The notes: generated from the letters alone by a model not told the origin. Shown: positions 1 to 10,280, counted from the first letter of the stretch. The stretch: DNA of 64,000 bases from Trichloromonas sp034002365 (GCA_034002365.1 JAVFAR010000002.1:7088-71087); one strand, 5' to 3'. Made by a program: numbers and translations.

Positions 1-248
1 AGGGCCGCTTCAGAGACCGCGCCGGCCGGAAGAAAACCGCTGACGCGCAGCCGCTCCCCCGCTTTCTGTCCGGCAAAAGCAAAGGCATAGCCGTCCATCG
101 CCGAGTTGTCCGCCGGCGGCAGATCCCAGCGGGCCTGCACCGGCGCGGCCGCCACCCGGCCCAGGGCATCGGCCAAGGGGACTTCCGTGGGGGGCAGGGG
201 CTGGACGGTTTCCAGAAGAATCCCGAGGGCTTGGTCGTAATCGAGCAT
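1..248 (-). CDS. moeA: MoeA, molybdopterin molybdotransferase (N-terminal part)
   Basis: Only the first 82 or so codons are inside the window; the gene runs off the left edge. The visible protein starts MLDYDQALGILLETVQPL and continues with an ADALGRVAA stretch and a PPADNSAMDGYA motif. Both are hallmarks of the MoeA N-terminal region, the latter being the conserved DNSAMDGYA signature. MoeA inserts molybdate into adenylylated molybdopterin in the cytoplasm. The ATG at 248 lies 32 bases downstream of the mobA stop, so the two cofactor genes probably form one transcript. The call rests on motif recognition, since no C-terminal catalytic sequence is visible. Confidence 0.85.
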   Translation of the reverse strand, partial: MLDYDQALGILLETVQPLPPTEVPLADALGRVAAAPVQARWDLPPADNSAMDGYAFAFAGQKAGERLRVSGFLPAGAVSEAA

Positions 249-280
249 CGTTTTAGAGTCTTTCGTGCTGAGCGCGTAAG

Positions 281-895
281 TCAGGTGTCGCGGACGGCAT
301 TGGCCAGATCGGCCGGGGTGTTGATGTTGGTCAGGGCCGTGCGCCAGTTGACGGGCAACTCCTCCGGACCGGCAATGCGCATCCGCAACTCGGGGTAGAT
401 GTCGAGAATGCGGAAGTTGCCGCCCTGCAATTGGCGGCTGATGACCGGCAGGAAGCCTTGCCCGTAGCAGGCGATCAGCGGCTCCAGCCCTTCCGGGGTG
501 CCGGGGAGGATGACGTCGTAGCCTTCGCGCCGCTCGAGCAGGGCGCGAATCAGCCCCTCGTCGACAAAGGGCATGTCGCAGGCGGCGACGAAGATGTAAG
601 GCGTCTCGGCGTGCATCAGTCCGGTGTGCAACCCGCCCAGGGCGCTGCCGGGATAGGTGTCGGCGTAGGCCGGGAGGTTCGGGCGGACCAGGTCCGGACG
701 CTCCCCGGCGATCAGCGTTTTGGAAAAGAGCCGCCCAAAGAGCTCGGCGATCCCCGCGATCAACGACCTTCCGCCGATCTCCAGGGTCGCCTTGTCCCGG
801 CCCATGCGCCGACTGCGGCCGCCGGCGAGGATTACGCCGGTGACATCGGGGAAGGGGGGACGTTCCATCTCTTTTCGCTGCTCACCGGTCGTCAT
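281..895 (-). CDS. mobA: MobA, molybdenum cofactor guanylyltransferase
   Basis: MobA transfers GMP from GTP to Mo-molybdopterin to form the guanine dinucleotide cofactor used by many anaerobic oxidoreductases. The N-terminal nucleotide-binding signature LAGGRSRRMGRDKA is intact, followed by the ACDMPFV motif (metal-binding Asp) typical of the MobA Rossmann-like fold. Length of about 204 residues fits the family. I chose the ATG at 895 (MTTGEQ...) because a longer in-frame start at 934 would lie upstream of a good -10 box at 906-911. An ATG nine codons further in (MERPPF) is also possible. No clear Shine-Dalgarno site precedes 895. It sits directly upstream of moeA. Confidence 0.88.
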   Translation of the reverse strand: MTTGEQRKEMERPPFPDVTGVILAGGRSRRMGRDKATLEIGGRSLIAGIAELFGRLFSKTLIAGERPDLVRPNLPAYADTYPGSALGGLHTGLMHAETPYIFVAACDMPFVDEGLIRALLERREGYDVILPGTPEGLEPLIACYGQGFLPVISRQLQGGNFRILDIYPELRMRIAGPEELPVNWRTALTNINTPADLANAVRDT

Positions 896-905
896 GATGG
901 CGCCA

Positions 906-934
906 AGTATAGGGGAGAGCGCAAGGGGCCGCAA
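906..934 (-). promoter_or_regulatory. Candidate sigma-70 promoter of mobA-moeA
   Basis: On the minus strand TTGCGG (929-934) and TATACT (906-911) are separated by 17 bases. A start point expected about 7 bases downstream would leave almost no leader before the mobA ATG at 895, which argues either for near-leaderless translation or for use of the inner ATG. Confidence 0.5.
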
Positions 935-962
935 ATTTTTGCTGAATCCTCAGGATTCGGCG

Positions 963-989
963 AAAAAAAAGGCCGGCTTGCGCCGGCCC
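963..989 (-). terminator. Rho-independent terminator
   Basis: GGCCGGC (971-977), a 4-base loop and GCCGGCC (982-988) form a perfect stem. On the minus strand it is followed by eight T. It lies downstream of the Fe-S/NrfD remnant and just before the mobA promoter. Confidence 0.75.
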
Positions 990-1031
990 ACGGAGGAGGG
1001 GAGCAGGGTCCCCGGTAAAACCTGTGTGAAA

Positions 1032-1981
1032 TCAGTGGCGATGGCCGCCTTCCAGGTCGAAGACGCGCTCCGCCAGGGAATAGAGGAAGCGGCGGAAGCA
1101 GATGGCGCCGACGACGATGCCGATTTCGGTGAGGGAGGGGAAGTAGTGGAGCAGTCCGTGCCCCCCCCTTCCACCGCCTCGGGGCGCATGGAGACCATCT
1201 GCCCGGCGATGACCAGGTCGTAGCGCATGAAGAAGATGCCGATGGTCGAAAGCAGCCCCGCGATCATCACTCCGAAGACGGTGCGGGTGCGGCGATTGGC
1301 GACGATAATCAGCGGGATGAGAATGCCCAGGCCCAGTTCGAAGAACCAGAAGTTGAAGGCGAGGGGGCCGGTGATCCAGGCCATGGTCGTTTCGTATTTC
1401 TCCGGCGGCTGACCGTAGAGGCCGGGAATGATCTTCCAGATGACGAAGAAGAGCAGGATGCCGAGAAAGAGGGCCTGGAGCTTGCCCATGGCGTACATGA
1501 ATTCCTGATAAACGGGAGGCATTTCGATGCCCCGCGCCTTGTGGTTGAAGTAGACGATGAGGACGGTCAAAGCCGCGCCCGAGGCCAGGGCCGAGACGAT
1601 GAAGCAGATCGGCATGTGCGAGCCGTACCAGAAATGACGGGCTTCCAGCAGACCGCAGGGGCAGGCGGTCATGCAGTACTTGCAGCCGATGCACTTCTTG
1701 TTCTCGACGGTGACGATGCCGTCGGCGTTGACTCCCGTCGCCTTGGTCGGGCAGACCCGCTTGCAGGGGGTGTTCGCGCAGTGCATGCACTGCCCCGGAG
1801 TGAACTCCTGGCCGAGGTTGGGATAGCGGCCGCGCAGGGCTTCTTCCATCACCCAGTTGCGGCAGTTTTCCCGGCCCAGGGGGACGTGGTTTTCCGCCTT
1901 GCGGGCGACGGTGCAGGCCTTGCAATCGATACACTTGCGAAAAATACGCTCACCGTTACCTCGGCGAGTATCGGTATCGTT
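1032..1981 (-). pseudogene. Decayed fusion of a PsrB-type Fe-S subunit and an NrfD/PsrC-type membrane subunit
   Basis: Intact family members are two proteins: a 4Fe-4S electron-transfer subunit and a polytopic quinone-interacting NrfD subunit of a molybdoenzyme or related complex. Here one reading frame starts inside the first ferredoxin motif (KCIDCKACTVARKAEN, with the expected fourth Cys replaced by Arg). It continues through CMHCANTPCKRVCP and CIGCKYCMTACP, then jumps directly into NrfD sequence (RHFWYGSHMPICF) and four or so membrane helices. The Fe-S region that should carry the remaining cysteines and the NrfD N-terminus are absent, consistent with an internal deletion. An in-frame TGA at 1982-1984 precedes the remnant and no usable ATG exists upstream of the first motif. 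Near the 3' end a one-base shift in a run of eight C (1161-1168, plus strand) moves the C-terminus LLHYFPSLTEIGIV into another frame ending at 1032. Confidence 0.75.
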
Positions 1982-1984
1982 TCA

Positions 1985-2310
1985 ATCGCCGATTTGATCT
2001 TGCTCGAATACTCCCGCGCTTGATTACAGCGGCGGCCCAAACTGGCAAACGCCCTGACCGCTGGCTGCGTCACGGGCTTGCGGAAGATTCGTTCTATTCA
2101 GGTCTCAAAAAGACCCAATTCCTGTAAGTACATGTTGGGAATGGCGCAAAGAGCCCCTTTGCCGGCGGTTCTTGCCGGCATCCGCACGCCCGCAAACCTC
2201 TGCTAATGCCGATTTAAGGGTGGAAGTCGACGGCGAAAAAGACTAAGATTCAACCCTTTGGAAGAGCGACCGCGCAATCTTAATCCATACGACAGGGAGG
2301 TTTTCGCTTC
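1985..2310. other. Intergenic stretch of about 325 bases
   Basis: No convincing gene. On the minus strand the bases just upstream of the Fe-S remnant read REYSSKIKSAIETIPILAEV in another frame. This looks protein-like but I cannot assign it; it may mark a rearrangement breakpoint. A small hairpin (GGTCT/AGACC, about 2101-2115) and a GCCGGC repeat near 2161-2178 are present. The ettA ribosome binding site (GGGAGG, about 2295-2300) lies at the right end. Confidence 0.4.
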
Positions 2311-3990
<1,680 letters not shown>

Positions 3991-4046
3991 TTCAAGTCAT
4001 TTGCCCGGACGTCCGCAATCGCCAGGGACGCCGTATCGTTCTACCT

Positions 4047-4076
4047 AAGGCCCGGGCTTGTGCTCGGGCCTTTTTT
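4047..4076 (+). terminator. Terminator of ettA
   Basis: AAGGCCCGGGC, a TTGT loop and GCTCGGGCCTT form an 11-base stem with one G-T pair, followed by a run of T. Confidence 0.85.
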
Positions 4077-4236
4077 CAGGTATTTGCCCGTGCGCTTTCC
4101 GGGTTTTTAATGAACTAAAAATTTGGCCTGATAAATGCACTCACTGAATGGGCCATCGGCTTGGGGCGGTTCCGCCCTTGACGGGTCGCGTGGCGGCGAG
4201 CATAGTTAGGACAAATTCATTTTCGGGGATGTTGGG

Positions 4237-6609
4237 ATGCCGCAGGATGCAGGGAAGACAAACGCAAACACCGAAGCCAAGGTCAGCGATTGGGGATTGC
4301 CTCGTTACTCCCAGATTTTCGCCGACCCGTTGGGGCGGTTACGGCTGGCGGCCAAGGCCCGCTGGCTTTTTTTGGCGCTGGTGGGGATTTACGGGCTGTG
4401 CGCCGGGGTTCTCTATTCCTTCAGCGAATACGGTTTTTTTCTCAACGGCACGCAGATCGCCATTCTCGTCCTTTCGTCGGCCGCCATCGTCTTTTACAAC
4501 GCCGTCTTTCCGAGGATCTTCCGCCACACCCGCCTTGTCGGCTCGGTAGCGCCGTTGCAGATCATCCTCGATCTCTGTTTTGTCACGGTGCTGGTTTATT
4601 TCAGCGGCGGCGGCGCCAGCTGGTTCTGGCCGGTCTATCTGCTGGTCACCCTCGAAGCGGCGGTGCTGGTGGAGAAACGCCAGACCGTCTGGCGGCTCGG
4701 GGCTCTCGGCGGCGGCCTTTACGGCTGTCTGCTGCTCGCTACTTATGTCGGGATCATCCCCCATATCGACATGCCCTTTGTCGAGGATACCCTGCACAAC
4801 GACGGGCTCTATCTCGTACTCATGTGGTGCTGGGTCAGCCTGCTCAACGCGGCGGCGGCGGCGATCGGCGCCTACCTCATGGCGGTGCTGCGCCGCGAGA
4901 ACCAGGCGGTGCGCGAAAGCGGTGAGCGCCTGCGCGATTTTCTCGATTCGGCCAACGATCTCATTTTCAGCGCCGATGCCTCAGGCCGGTTTCTCTATGC
5001 CAACCGGGCCTGGCGGGAAACCCTGGGTTACCGTCCGGAAGCCGAACCGGAGCTGCGGGTGCAGGAAATTCTGGCCGAGGATGACCGGCCCAAGTGTCTG
5101 ACCGAGCTGCAACGGGTTTTCGATTCCCAGGAAAGCCGCTATCTCGAAGGGCGCTTCTCGGCCAAGGGGGGGCGCGTGATCGAGGTGGAGGGGAATGTAA
5201 CCTTCAGCCGGCAAGAGGATTCCCAAGGGGCCATCTGGGCCATCTGCCGCGATGTGACATCGCGCAAGAAGGCCCAGGAACAGCTCTATCACATGGCCCA
5301 CCACGACATGCTTACCAGCTTGCCCAACCGGCTCTTTTTCATCGACCGGCTGCAACAGTCCAACGCCTTGGCGCGGCGGGCGAAGAAGCTGGTGGCGGTA
5401 CTCTTTCTCGATCTCGACCGCTTCAAGATCATTAACGACACTCTCGGCCATTCGGTGGGGGATATCCTGCTGCAGGAGATCGCCGACCGTTTGCGGCTCT
5501 GCGTGCGCGAGGTCGATACGGTCGCCCGTCTGGGCGGGGACGAATTCACCGTCATCCTCGGCAGTCTCAACTCCCTGGAAGAAGCCGAGCAGGTGGCCGA
5601 CAAGATCCTCAAACGGCTGGCCCAGCCGCTGCAGGTGGAAGGGCACGAGCTCTTCATCACCACCAGTATCGGCATCAGCCTCTTCCCCCAGCACAGCGAC
5701 GATCCCGCCGGACTGATCAAGAAGGCGGATATCGCCATGTACTGCGCCAAGGCCCAGGGGCGCAACAACTACAAGGTTTACGACGGGGCCATGGATCTCA
5801 ACGCCGACCGGCGCCTGATTCTGACCAACGGCCTGCGCCGCGCCCTCGACCGGGAGGAGTTCCGCCTGCACTACCAGCCCAAGGTCGAAGCCTTCACTGG
5901 TCGTGTCGTCGCCATGGAAGCCCTGGTGCGCTGGGAGCATCCCGAGCTGGGGCTGGTCGCGCCGGGGGACTTCATCCCCATCGCCGAGGAAACCGGGATC
6001 ATTATCCCCCTGGGAGAATGGGTCATGCGCCGGGCCTGCGAACAGCTGCGGCTCTGGCAGCAGGAGGGGATCGCGGCGGTACGGGTGGCGGTGAACCTTT
6101 CCGGCTATCAGCTGCAATACCGCGATTTCGTCGCTTCGGTCCAACGGATTCTCGATCAGGTCAGTTTGCCCGGGGAGTTGCTGGAGTTCGAGGTGACCGA
6201 GACGGTGATCATGCAGAATCCCGATTTTGCCGTGTCGATTCTCAATCAGCTGCGCGATCTGGGAATCCACATCTCCATCGACGATTTCGGCACCGGCTAT
6301 TCTTCCCTGGCGCATCTCAAACGCTTTTCCGTGAATACCCTGAAAATCGACAAATCCTTCGTGCGCGACGTGGAGAACAACTCCACCGACGCCGCCATCG
6401 CCTCGGCGATCATCTCCATGGGCAACAGCCTCAACCTCAAGGTCATCGCCGAAGGGGTGGAAACGGCCGGCCAGCTGGCCTTTCTGCAGGACCGCCATTG
6501 CGACGAAATTCAAGGCTATCTCTTCAGCAAGCCCCTCCCCCCCGAGGAAGCCGGTATCCTCTTGCGGCGGGGAATCTGCACGGCGATCGAGCCCTCCCGC
6601 CAGGAATGA
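4237..6609 (+). CDS. Membrane PAS-GGDEF-EAL cyclic-di-GMP protein
   Basis: A 790-residue signalling protein expected in the inner membrane. Residues 40-215 hold about six hydrophobic segments, the sensory input region. A PAS domain follows (about 225-345; DSANDLIFSADASG), then a GGDEF domain with intact ARLGGDEF near residue 433 and an EAL domain with AMEALVRWEH near residue 560. The phosphodiesterase motifs DDFGTGYSS and EGVETAGQ are present. Both catalytic signatures look intact, so it could make, degrade or switch between making and degrading c-di-GMP. The ATG at 4237 has a modest upstream GGGGAT. The ligand sensed is unknown. It is transcribed alone, ending at the bidirectional terminator it shares with ferritin. 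Confidence 0.9.
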   Translation: MPQDAGKTNANTEAKVSDWGLPRYSQIFADPLGRLRLAAKARWLFLALVGIYGLCAGVLYSFSEYGFFLNGTQIAILVLSSAAIVFYNAVFPRIFRHTRLVGSVAPLQIILDLCFVTVLVYFSGGGASWFWPVYLLVTLEAAVLVEKRQTVWRLGALGGGLYGCLLLATYVGIIPHIDMPFVEDTLHNDGLYLVLMWCWVSLLNAAAAAIGAYLMAVLRRENQAVRESGERLRDFLDSANDLIFSADASGRFLYANRAWRETLGYRPEAEPELRVQEILAEDDRPKCLTELQRVFDSQESRYLEGRFSAKGGRVIEVEGNVTFSRQEDSQGAIWAICRDVTSRKKAQEQLYHMAHHDMLTSLPNRLFFIDRLQQSNALARRAKKLVAVLFLDLDRFKIINDTLGHSVGDILLQEIADRLRLCVREVDTVARLGGDEFTVILGSLNSLEEAEQVADKILKRLAQPLQVEGHELFITTSIGISLFPQHSDDPAGLIKKADIAMYCAKAQGRNNYKVYDGAMDLNADRRLILTNGLRRALDREEFRLHYQPKVEAFTGRVVAMEALVRWEHPELGLVAPGDFIPIAEETGIIIPLGEWVMRRACEQLRLWQQEGIAAVRVAVNLSGYQLQYRDFVASVQRILDQVSLPGELLEFEVTETVIMQNPDFAVSILNQLRDLGIHISIDDFGTGYSSLAHLKRFSVNTLKIDKSFVRDVENNSTDAAIASAIISMGNSLNLKVIAEGVETAGQLAFLQDRHCDEIQGYLFSKPLPPEEAGILLRRGICTAIEPSRQE

Positions 6610-6634
6610 TCCGGTTGCGAAGACGATAAAAAAC

Positions 6635-6660
6635 AAGGGCGAACCTTTCGGTTCGCCCTT
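6635..6660. terminator. Bidirectional terminator between the GGDEF-EAL gene and ferritin
   Basis: AAGGGCGAACC (6635-6645), a TTTC loop and GGTTCGCCCTT (6650-6660) form a perfect 11-base stem. A-rich sequence on the left gives a T-run for the convergent ferritin transcript. Confidence 0.85.
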
Positions 6661-6684
6661 GGCGTTTGTGGAGGGATGGGGCCG

Positions 6685-7197
6685 TCAGGCCCCTGTGGTT
6701 GGCGGGACGAAGACCCGCTGCGCGAGTTCTTCGTCGAGGCGCAACAGGCCGTTGCCGTCGTTGCCGATGCGTTCGAGTTTACGCACGATGAGGGAGAAGT
6801 TGGCCTCTTCCTCCACTTGCTCGGTGACGAACCACTGCAGGAAAATCTGCGCCGCGTGATTGCTCTCCTCCTTGGCCAGATCCATAAGCTTGTTGATACG
6901 GTCGGTGACGAAATTCTCGTGCTTGAGGCTGTACCGGAAGGCGTCGAGAGGGGATTCGTAGTTGTTCTTCGGCGCCTCGAAGCCCCGGAAGTCGGTGCGT
7001 CCGGCGGCGTCGGCGATGAAATTGCAGAATTTCTCGCCGTGGGTCATCTCTTCCAGCGCCTGCACCCGCATCCAGGAGGCGATGCCGGGGAGATCCTCGG
7101 ACTGGAAGTAGCCGGCGATGGCCATGTACAGGTAGGCGGAGAAAAACTCGTTCTTCATCTGCTCGTTGAGGGCGTCCTGAAGTTTCGGGCTGAGCAT
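6685..7197 (-). CDS. ftnA: Ferritin (FtnA-type, non-heme)
   Basis: A 170-residue iron-storage ferritin that oxidises Fe(II) and stores it as ferric mineral in a cytoplasmic 24-mer. Ferroxidase residues are visible at E17 (QMKNEFF), E50 and H53 (ALEEMTHGEKF), with further Glu in HENFVTD and EQVEEEANF. The start at 7197 (MLSPKLQDAL) was chosen over an in-frame ATG 14 codons upstream because AAGGAG lies at ideal distance. The upstream ATG would also fall inside the palindrome just downstream of the promoter. The gene is monocistronic between clear terminators, and the 7221-7241 inverted repeat suggests repressor control, possibly by iron or oxidative stress. Confidence 0.93.
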   Translation of the reverse strand: MLSPKLQDALNEQMKNEFFSAYLYMAIAGYFQSEDLPGIASWMRVQALEEMTHGEKFCNFIADAAGRTDFRGFEAPKNNYESPLDAFRYSLKHENFVTDRINKLMDLAKEESNHAAQIFLQWFVTEQVEEEANFSLIVRKLERIGNDGNGLLRLDEELAQRVFVPPTTGA

Positions 7198-7220
7198 GGC
7201 GGTCTCCTTGGGCTTGAGAT

Positions 7221-7241
7221 AAATGACCCGTTTGGTCATTT
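7221..7241. promoter_or_regulatory. Palindromic operator candidate for ferritin
   Basis: AAATGACC-N5-GGTCATTT is a perfect 8-base inverted repeat just downstream of the -10 box, in the leader of the ferritin mRNA. This is a classical position for a dimeric repressor. The regulator is not identified. Confidence 0.6.
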
Positions 7242-7247
7242 TTTGAT

Positions 7248-7275
7248 TTTATAGCAGAAATTCCGGGAATGTCCA
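7248..7275 (-). promoter_or_regulatory. Sigma-70 promoter of ferritin
   Basis: On the minus strand TGGACA (7270-7275), a 16-base spacer and TATAAA (7248-7253) match the consensus with one mismatch in each hexamer. Confidence 0.65.
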
Positions 7276-7303
7276 GGGGCGGGGTGGGGCACGGCGGCGA
7301 ATA

Positions 7304-7331
7304 AAAAACGGGACCCGTTGCCGGGTCCCGT
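7304..7331 (-). terminator. Terminator downstream of the small exported protein gene
   Basis: ACGGGACCCG (7308-7317) pairs with CGGGTCCCGT (7322-7331). On the minus strand the stem is followed by six T. Confidence 0.8.
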
Positions 7332-7359
7332 CGGGATCTTCACGAAGGTGCGAAGGGGC

Positions 7360-7821
7360 CTACTTCATGCCGTCTTCGAAGATGATCTTGCGCAGGCCGT
7401 CGATGGCGGTGTTGCCCTGGTTGATCTCTTCGGTAAAGGGATTGCGGTAGGTGTAGGTGACGTAGGTGCAATCGCAGTCCGAGGGGAGGAAGGCGTCCTG
7501 GATCATGAACTTCTTGCCGTCCGCCTTGCGGGTGACTTCGATATTGCCCGAGCTGATATCGTTGCCGAACATGCTGTAGTTGATGTCGGGGCTGTCGAAG
7601 AAGACGATTTGCGAAACCGTATCCAAGGGGATATCGATGGCGGTGCCGCTCAGCCAGCCTTTGATGACCGGGCGCCCTTCAATCTGGAAGAACGTGATTT
7701 CCTGGCCGTCGATGGTGACAAACTTGCCGGGCCGGGATTCCCCACCGAAAACAAGGCCTGCCTGAAGTACGAAAAACAGGATCGGGATGGCGATAAGGCT
7801 GATCCGCATGCGGACGTTCAT
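7360..7821 (-). CDS. Hypothetical exported protein
   Basis: A 153-residue protein I do not recognise. The N-terminus (MNVRMRISLIAIPILFFVLQAG) is a signal peptide-like basic plus hydrophobic segment with likely cleavage near VFGGES. The mature part is mostly beta-type with paired acidic loops and a CDC motif (PSDCDCTYVTYTY). It contains repeated GxI(D/E)I and IVFFDS-like strands, so a small beta-sandwich or barrel is plausible. The start at 7821 was preferred over an in-frame ATG 18 codons upstream because AGGAG sits at the right distance and the shorter form begins with the signal sequence. It is monocistronic. No function should be assigned. Confidence 0.7.
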   Translation of the reverse strand: MNVRMRISLIAIPILFFVLQAGLVFGGESRPGKFVTIDGQEITFFQIEGRPVIKGWLSGTAIDIPLDTVSQIVFFDSPDINYSMFGNDISSGNIEVTRKADGKKFMIQDAFLPSDCDCTYVTYTYRNPFTEEINQGNTAIDGLRKIIFEDGMK

Positions 7822-8117
7822 TGCAGAGGTCTCCTTGGAAGTGGATTTATATATAGAAGAAGATGAAATCGGCATCCGCTCGCTGGCTTGCCCCTGTGGG
7901 TGCGGGGCGCAAAACCAGCCTACTTGGTAACAGCTTTAAAAGAAAAAATCAATGGTTTTTACGGGTAAGGGGTGCGATTCAAGCTCTTTGATGGCGATTT
8001 AATCATCCCGGCGGCCGCTTTGGGAGGTCGGGCTATCTTTTTTCCCGCCGCCTGTGCTAAAGTGCCCGCGCCCCATGGGTTTTACCCGCCTTTCAGCCTT
8101 TGCCGAAGAGGTTTTTC

Positions 8118-8741
8118 GTGATTATCCGTTCCACCGCTTTTATCAAGAGCGCCACCCGTCCCGGCAACTATCCCGAAGCGTCACTGCCCGAGGTGGCTTT
8201 CGCCGGACGCAGCAACGTCGGTAAGAGTACCCTGATCAACACCCTTGTCAATCGGCGCGGCCTGGTGCGGACTTCCTCGACCCCGGGGCGCACTCAGTTG
8301 CTCAACTTTTTCGACATCAACGGCGAATTCTCCCTGGTCGATCTCCCGGGTTACGGTTTCGCCAAGGTGCCCCTGGCGGTGAAAAAGGACTGGGGGCCGA
8401 TGGTCCGCACCTACCTGGAGCGGCGAGAGCAGCTCAAAGGAGTGGTCGTCCTCTTTGACATCCGCCGCGTTCCCCGGGAAGAGGACCTCGATCTGCTCGA
8501 CTGGCTCGAAGAATTCGAGGTGCCGACCATCCCGGTCATCACCAAGATCGACAAGATCAGCCGCAACCGGCGCGCCGCCCAGGTCAAGCCGATCCTCGAA
8601 GCCACCGGGCTGCCGCTGGAGGCCTTCAGCTTCTTTTCCGCCCTGAGCAAAGAGGGGCGGGAGGATATCTGGGAGCGGATCGAGGACGCCCTGAAACTTC
8701 CCGGCCGGAAAACGGACGAAGACGGGTTTTCGGAGAACTAA
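8118..8741 (+). CDS. engB: EngB/YihA (YsxC) ribosome-biogenesis GTPase
   Basis: A 207-residue GTPase of the TrmE-Era-EngA-EngB class, needed for late 50S subunit assembly. G1 is GRSNVGKST (about 30-38), the switch region STPGRTQ carries the G2 Thr, G3 is DLPGYG (about 75-80) and G4 is TKID (about 144). I start at the GTG at 8118 (VIIRSTAFI), which has GAAGAGG upstream, rather than at a TTG six codons earlier. The next gene, cobS, begins 70 bases downstream on the same strand and could be co-transcribed although functionally unrelated. Confidence 0.93.
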   Translation: MIIRSTAFIKSATRPGNYPEASLPEVAFAGRSNVGKSTLINTLVNRRGLVRTSSTPGRTQLLNFFDINGEFSLVDLPGYGFAKVPLAVKKDWGPMVRTYLERREQLKGVVVLFDIRRVPREEDLDLLDWLEEFEVPTIPVITKIDKISRNRRAAQVKPILEATGLPLEAFSFFSALSKEGREDIWERIEDALKLPGRKTDEDGFSEN

Positions 8742-8811
8742 GCCCGGCGGCGAGTGACCCCACGCAGAACCCATGCCTTTGCCGCCGCGCAGCGGCCGAA
8801 GGGAGTGACGA

Positions 8812-9567
8812 ATGAAACGACTCTGGGAAGAATTTCGCATCGCCGGCGGTTTTCTGACCGTTTTTCCGGTGGCCGACGAGCTCTCCGGCGATCCGGAACG
8901 CCTCGGGCGCGGCATGGCCTTCTGGCCCGCCATCGGGTTGCTCATGGGGCTGGGGCTGGTGGCCATGGATCAGGCCCTGACCCCCCTCATCCCCCGGGCG
9001 GTGGTCGACAGCCTGCTGGTCCTGACAATGATCGCCATCACCGGCGCGATCCATCTCGACGGCATCGCCGACCTCTGTGACGGTCTGTCCCGGGGCAAGG
9101 ACCGCGAGGGGGTTTTGCGCATCATGAAGGAAAGCCGGGTTGGCGCGTTCGGCGTGATCAGCCTGGTCATGGTGCTGCTGCTCAAGTATGTGATCCTGCA
9201 TAACGTGCCGGTGGAGCTCAAAACCCAGGTCTTGATCTTTATGCCCATGGCCGGGCGCTGGACTCAGGTGCTGCTCGCCGCGTTCAACAACTGCATCCGT
9301 TCCGGCACCAGGGCCGGCGGGGAGTTTGTCGACTATGTCGGCAAACGCGAGTTTTTTATCGCTTCGGCGACCTTCGCCATTGCGACCCTGGTTCTCTTCG
9401 CGCTGCAGGGGCTGGCGGTGCTGCTCGTTTTCGGCCTGGCCGGAGTGCTGTTGCTGCGCTATTTTCAGCACCGGCTGGGGGGCGTTACCGGCGATGTTCT
9501 CGGGGCGGGGAACGAAGTCATGGAGATCTTCGCCCTGCTGCTGATTCATCTGCTCCGGCACGCGTGA
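8812..9567 (+). CDS. cobS: CobS, adenosylcobinamide-GDP ribazoletransferase
   Basis: CobS joins adenosylcobinamide-GDP to alpha-ribazole (or its phosphate), the last assembly step of adenosylcobalamin, in the inner membrane. The 251-residue protein has five or six hydrophobic helices and the family motif HLDGIADLCDGL (about residues 82-93). Two further family stretches are present: KESRVGAFGV (about 106-115) and GRWTQV (about 144-149). GGGAG precedes the ATG. The stop overlaps a GTG start of the next gene (GTGA), indicating coupling with the phosphatase that makes its alpha-ribazole substrate. Confidence 0.93.
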   Translation: MKRLWEEFRIAGGFLTVFPVADELSGDPERLGRGMAFWPAIGLLMGLGLVAMDQALTPLIPRAVVDSLLVLTMIAITGAIHLDGIADLCDGLSRGKDREGVLRIMKESRVGAFGVISLVMVLLLKYVILHNVPVELKTQVLIFMPMAGRWTQVLLAAFNNCIRSGTRAGGEFVDYVGKREFFIASATFAIATLVLFALQGLAVLLVFGLAGVLLLRYFQHRLGGVTGDVLGAGNEVMEIFALLLIHLLRHA

Positions 9568-10181
9568 CGAACGGCATGACCAGCGCGCCTACCCGCATCC
9601 ATCTCATCCGCCACGGCCAGGTCGAAGGTTTCGAGGACAAACGCTACAACGGCCAGGGCGATGTCCCCCTCACCGCCGAAGGGCTGGCCCAGTACCGGGC
9701 GCTCCTGCCCCGTCTGGCCGGCTGCCCGCTGCGCGCCGTCTACAGCAGCGATCTGGGCCGCTGCCTGCAAGGGGCGCAGCTGCTCGCCGCCCCCCACGGT
9801 CTGACCCCGACGGCGACCGCCGAGCTGCGCGAGCTGCATATCGGCGAATGGGAAGGGCTGACCTGGAAGGAGCTGCAGGCGCGCTATCCGCGGCAGTGGC
9901 AGGCGCGCCTCGCCGACATCGTCCACTACCGGGTGCCGGGCGGGGAAACCCTGCTCGATCTCGCGGCGCGACTGCGCCCGGCCCTGCGCCGCATCCTCGC
10001 TCGGCATCCCGGGGAAGAGGTGCTGGTGGTGGGGCACGGCGGGGTCAACCGGGTCATCCTTCTCGACGCCATCGGCGCCCCTCTCGACCGGCTCTTCCAT
10101 ATCGAACAGAACTACGGCTGCCACAATATCATCGACTACTCCCCCGACGGCAGCGCCGTGGTGAAGCTGCTCAACGGATAG
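9564..10181 (+). CDS. cobC: CobC-like alpha-ribazole phosphatase (histidine phosphatase family)
   Basis: A 205-residue phosphoglycerate mutase-type histidine phosphatase. The catalytic LIRHGQV motif sits near residue 14, an E (ELREL) follows mid-protein, and the second His is in VVGHGGVNR. Its position directly after cobS, with a 4-base overlap, supports dephosphorylation of alpha-ribazole 5'-phosphate in cobalamin assembly, but sequence alone cannot exclude another phosphomonoester substrate. The start could be the overlapping GTG (9564) or the ATG at 9576; neither has a strong ribosome binding site, which suits translational coupling. Confidence 0.85.
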   Translation: MTNGMTSAPTRIHLIRHGQVEGFEDKRYNGQGDVPLTAEGLAQYRALLPRLAGCPLRAVYSSDLGRCLQGAQLLAAPHGLTPTATAELRELHIGEWEGLTWKELQARYPRQWQARLADIVHYRVPGGETLLDLAARLRPALRRILARHPGEEVLVVGHGGVNRVILLDAIGAPLDRLFHIEQNYGCHNIIDYSPDGSAVVKLLNG

Positions 10182-10280
10182 TTGAAGCCGCTTGCGGCTC
10201 TTGGTGAGGTGCCCGGAGGCCGCTTTCAGGCGGCAAGGCGTTCGCAATCCTCTTCAAATCGTCCTGAAAAAGAGCTTCTC

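Noticed and set aside
1985..2090. Transposase remnant next to the Fe-S/NrfD pseudogene
   Set aside because: A short protein-like stretch exists but without any recognisable transposase motif or inverted repeat ends.
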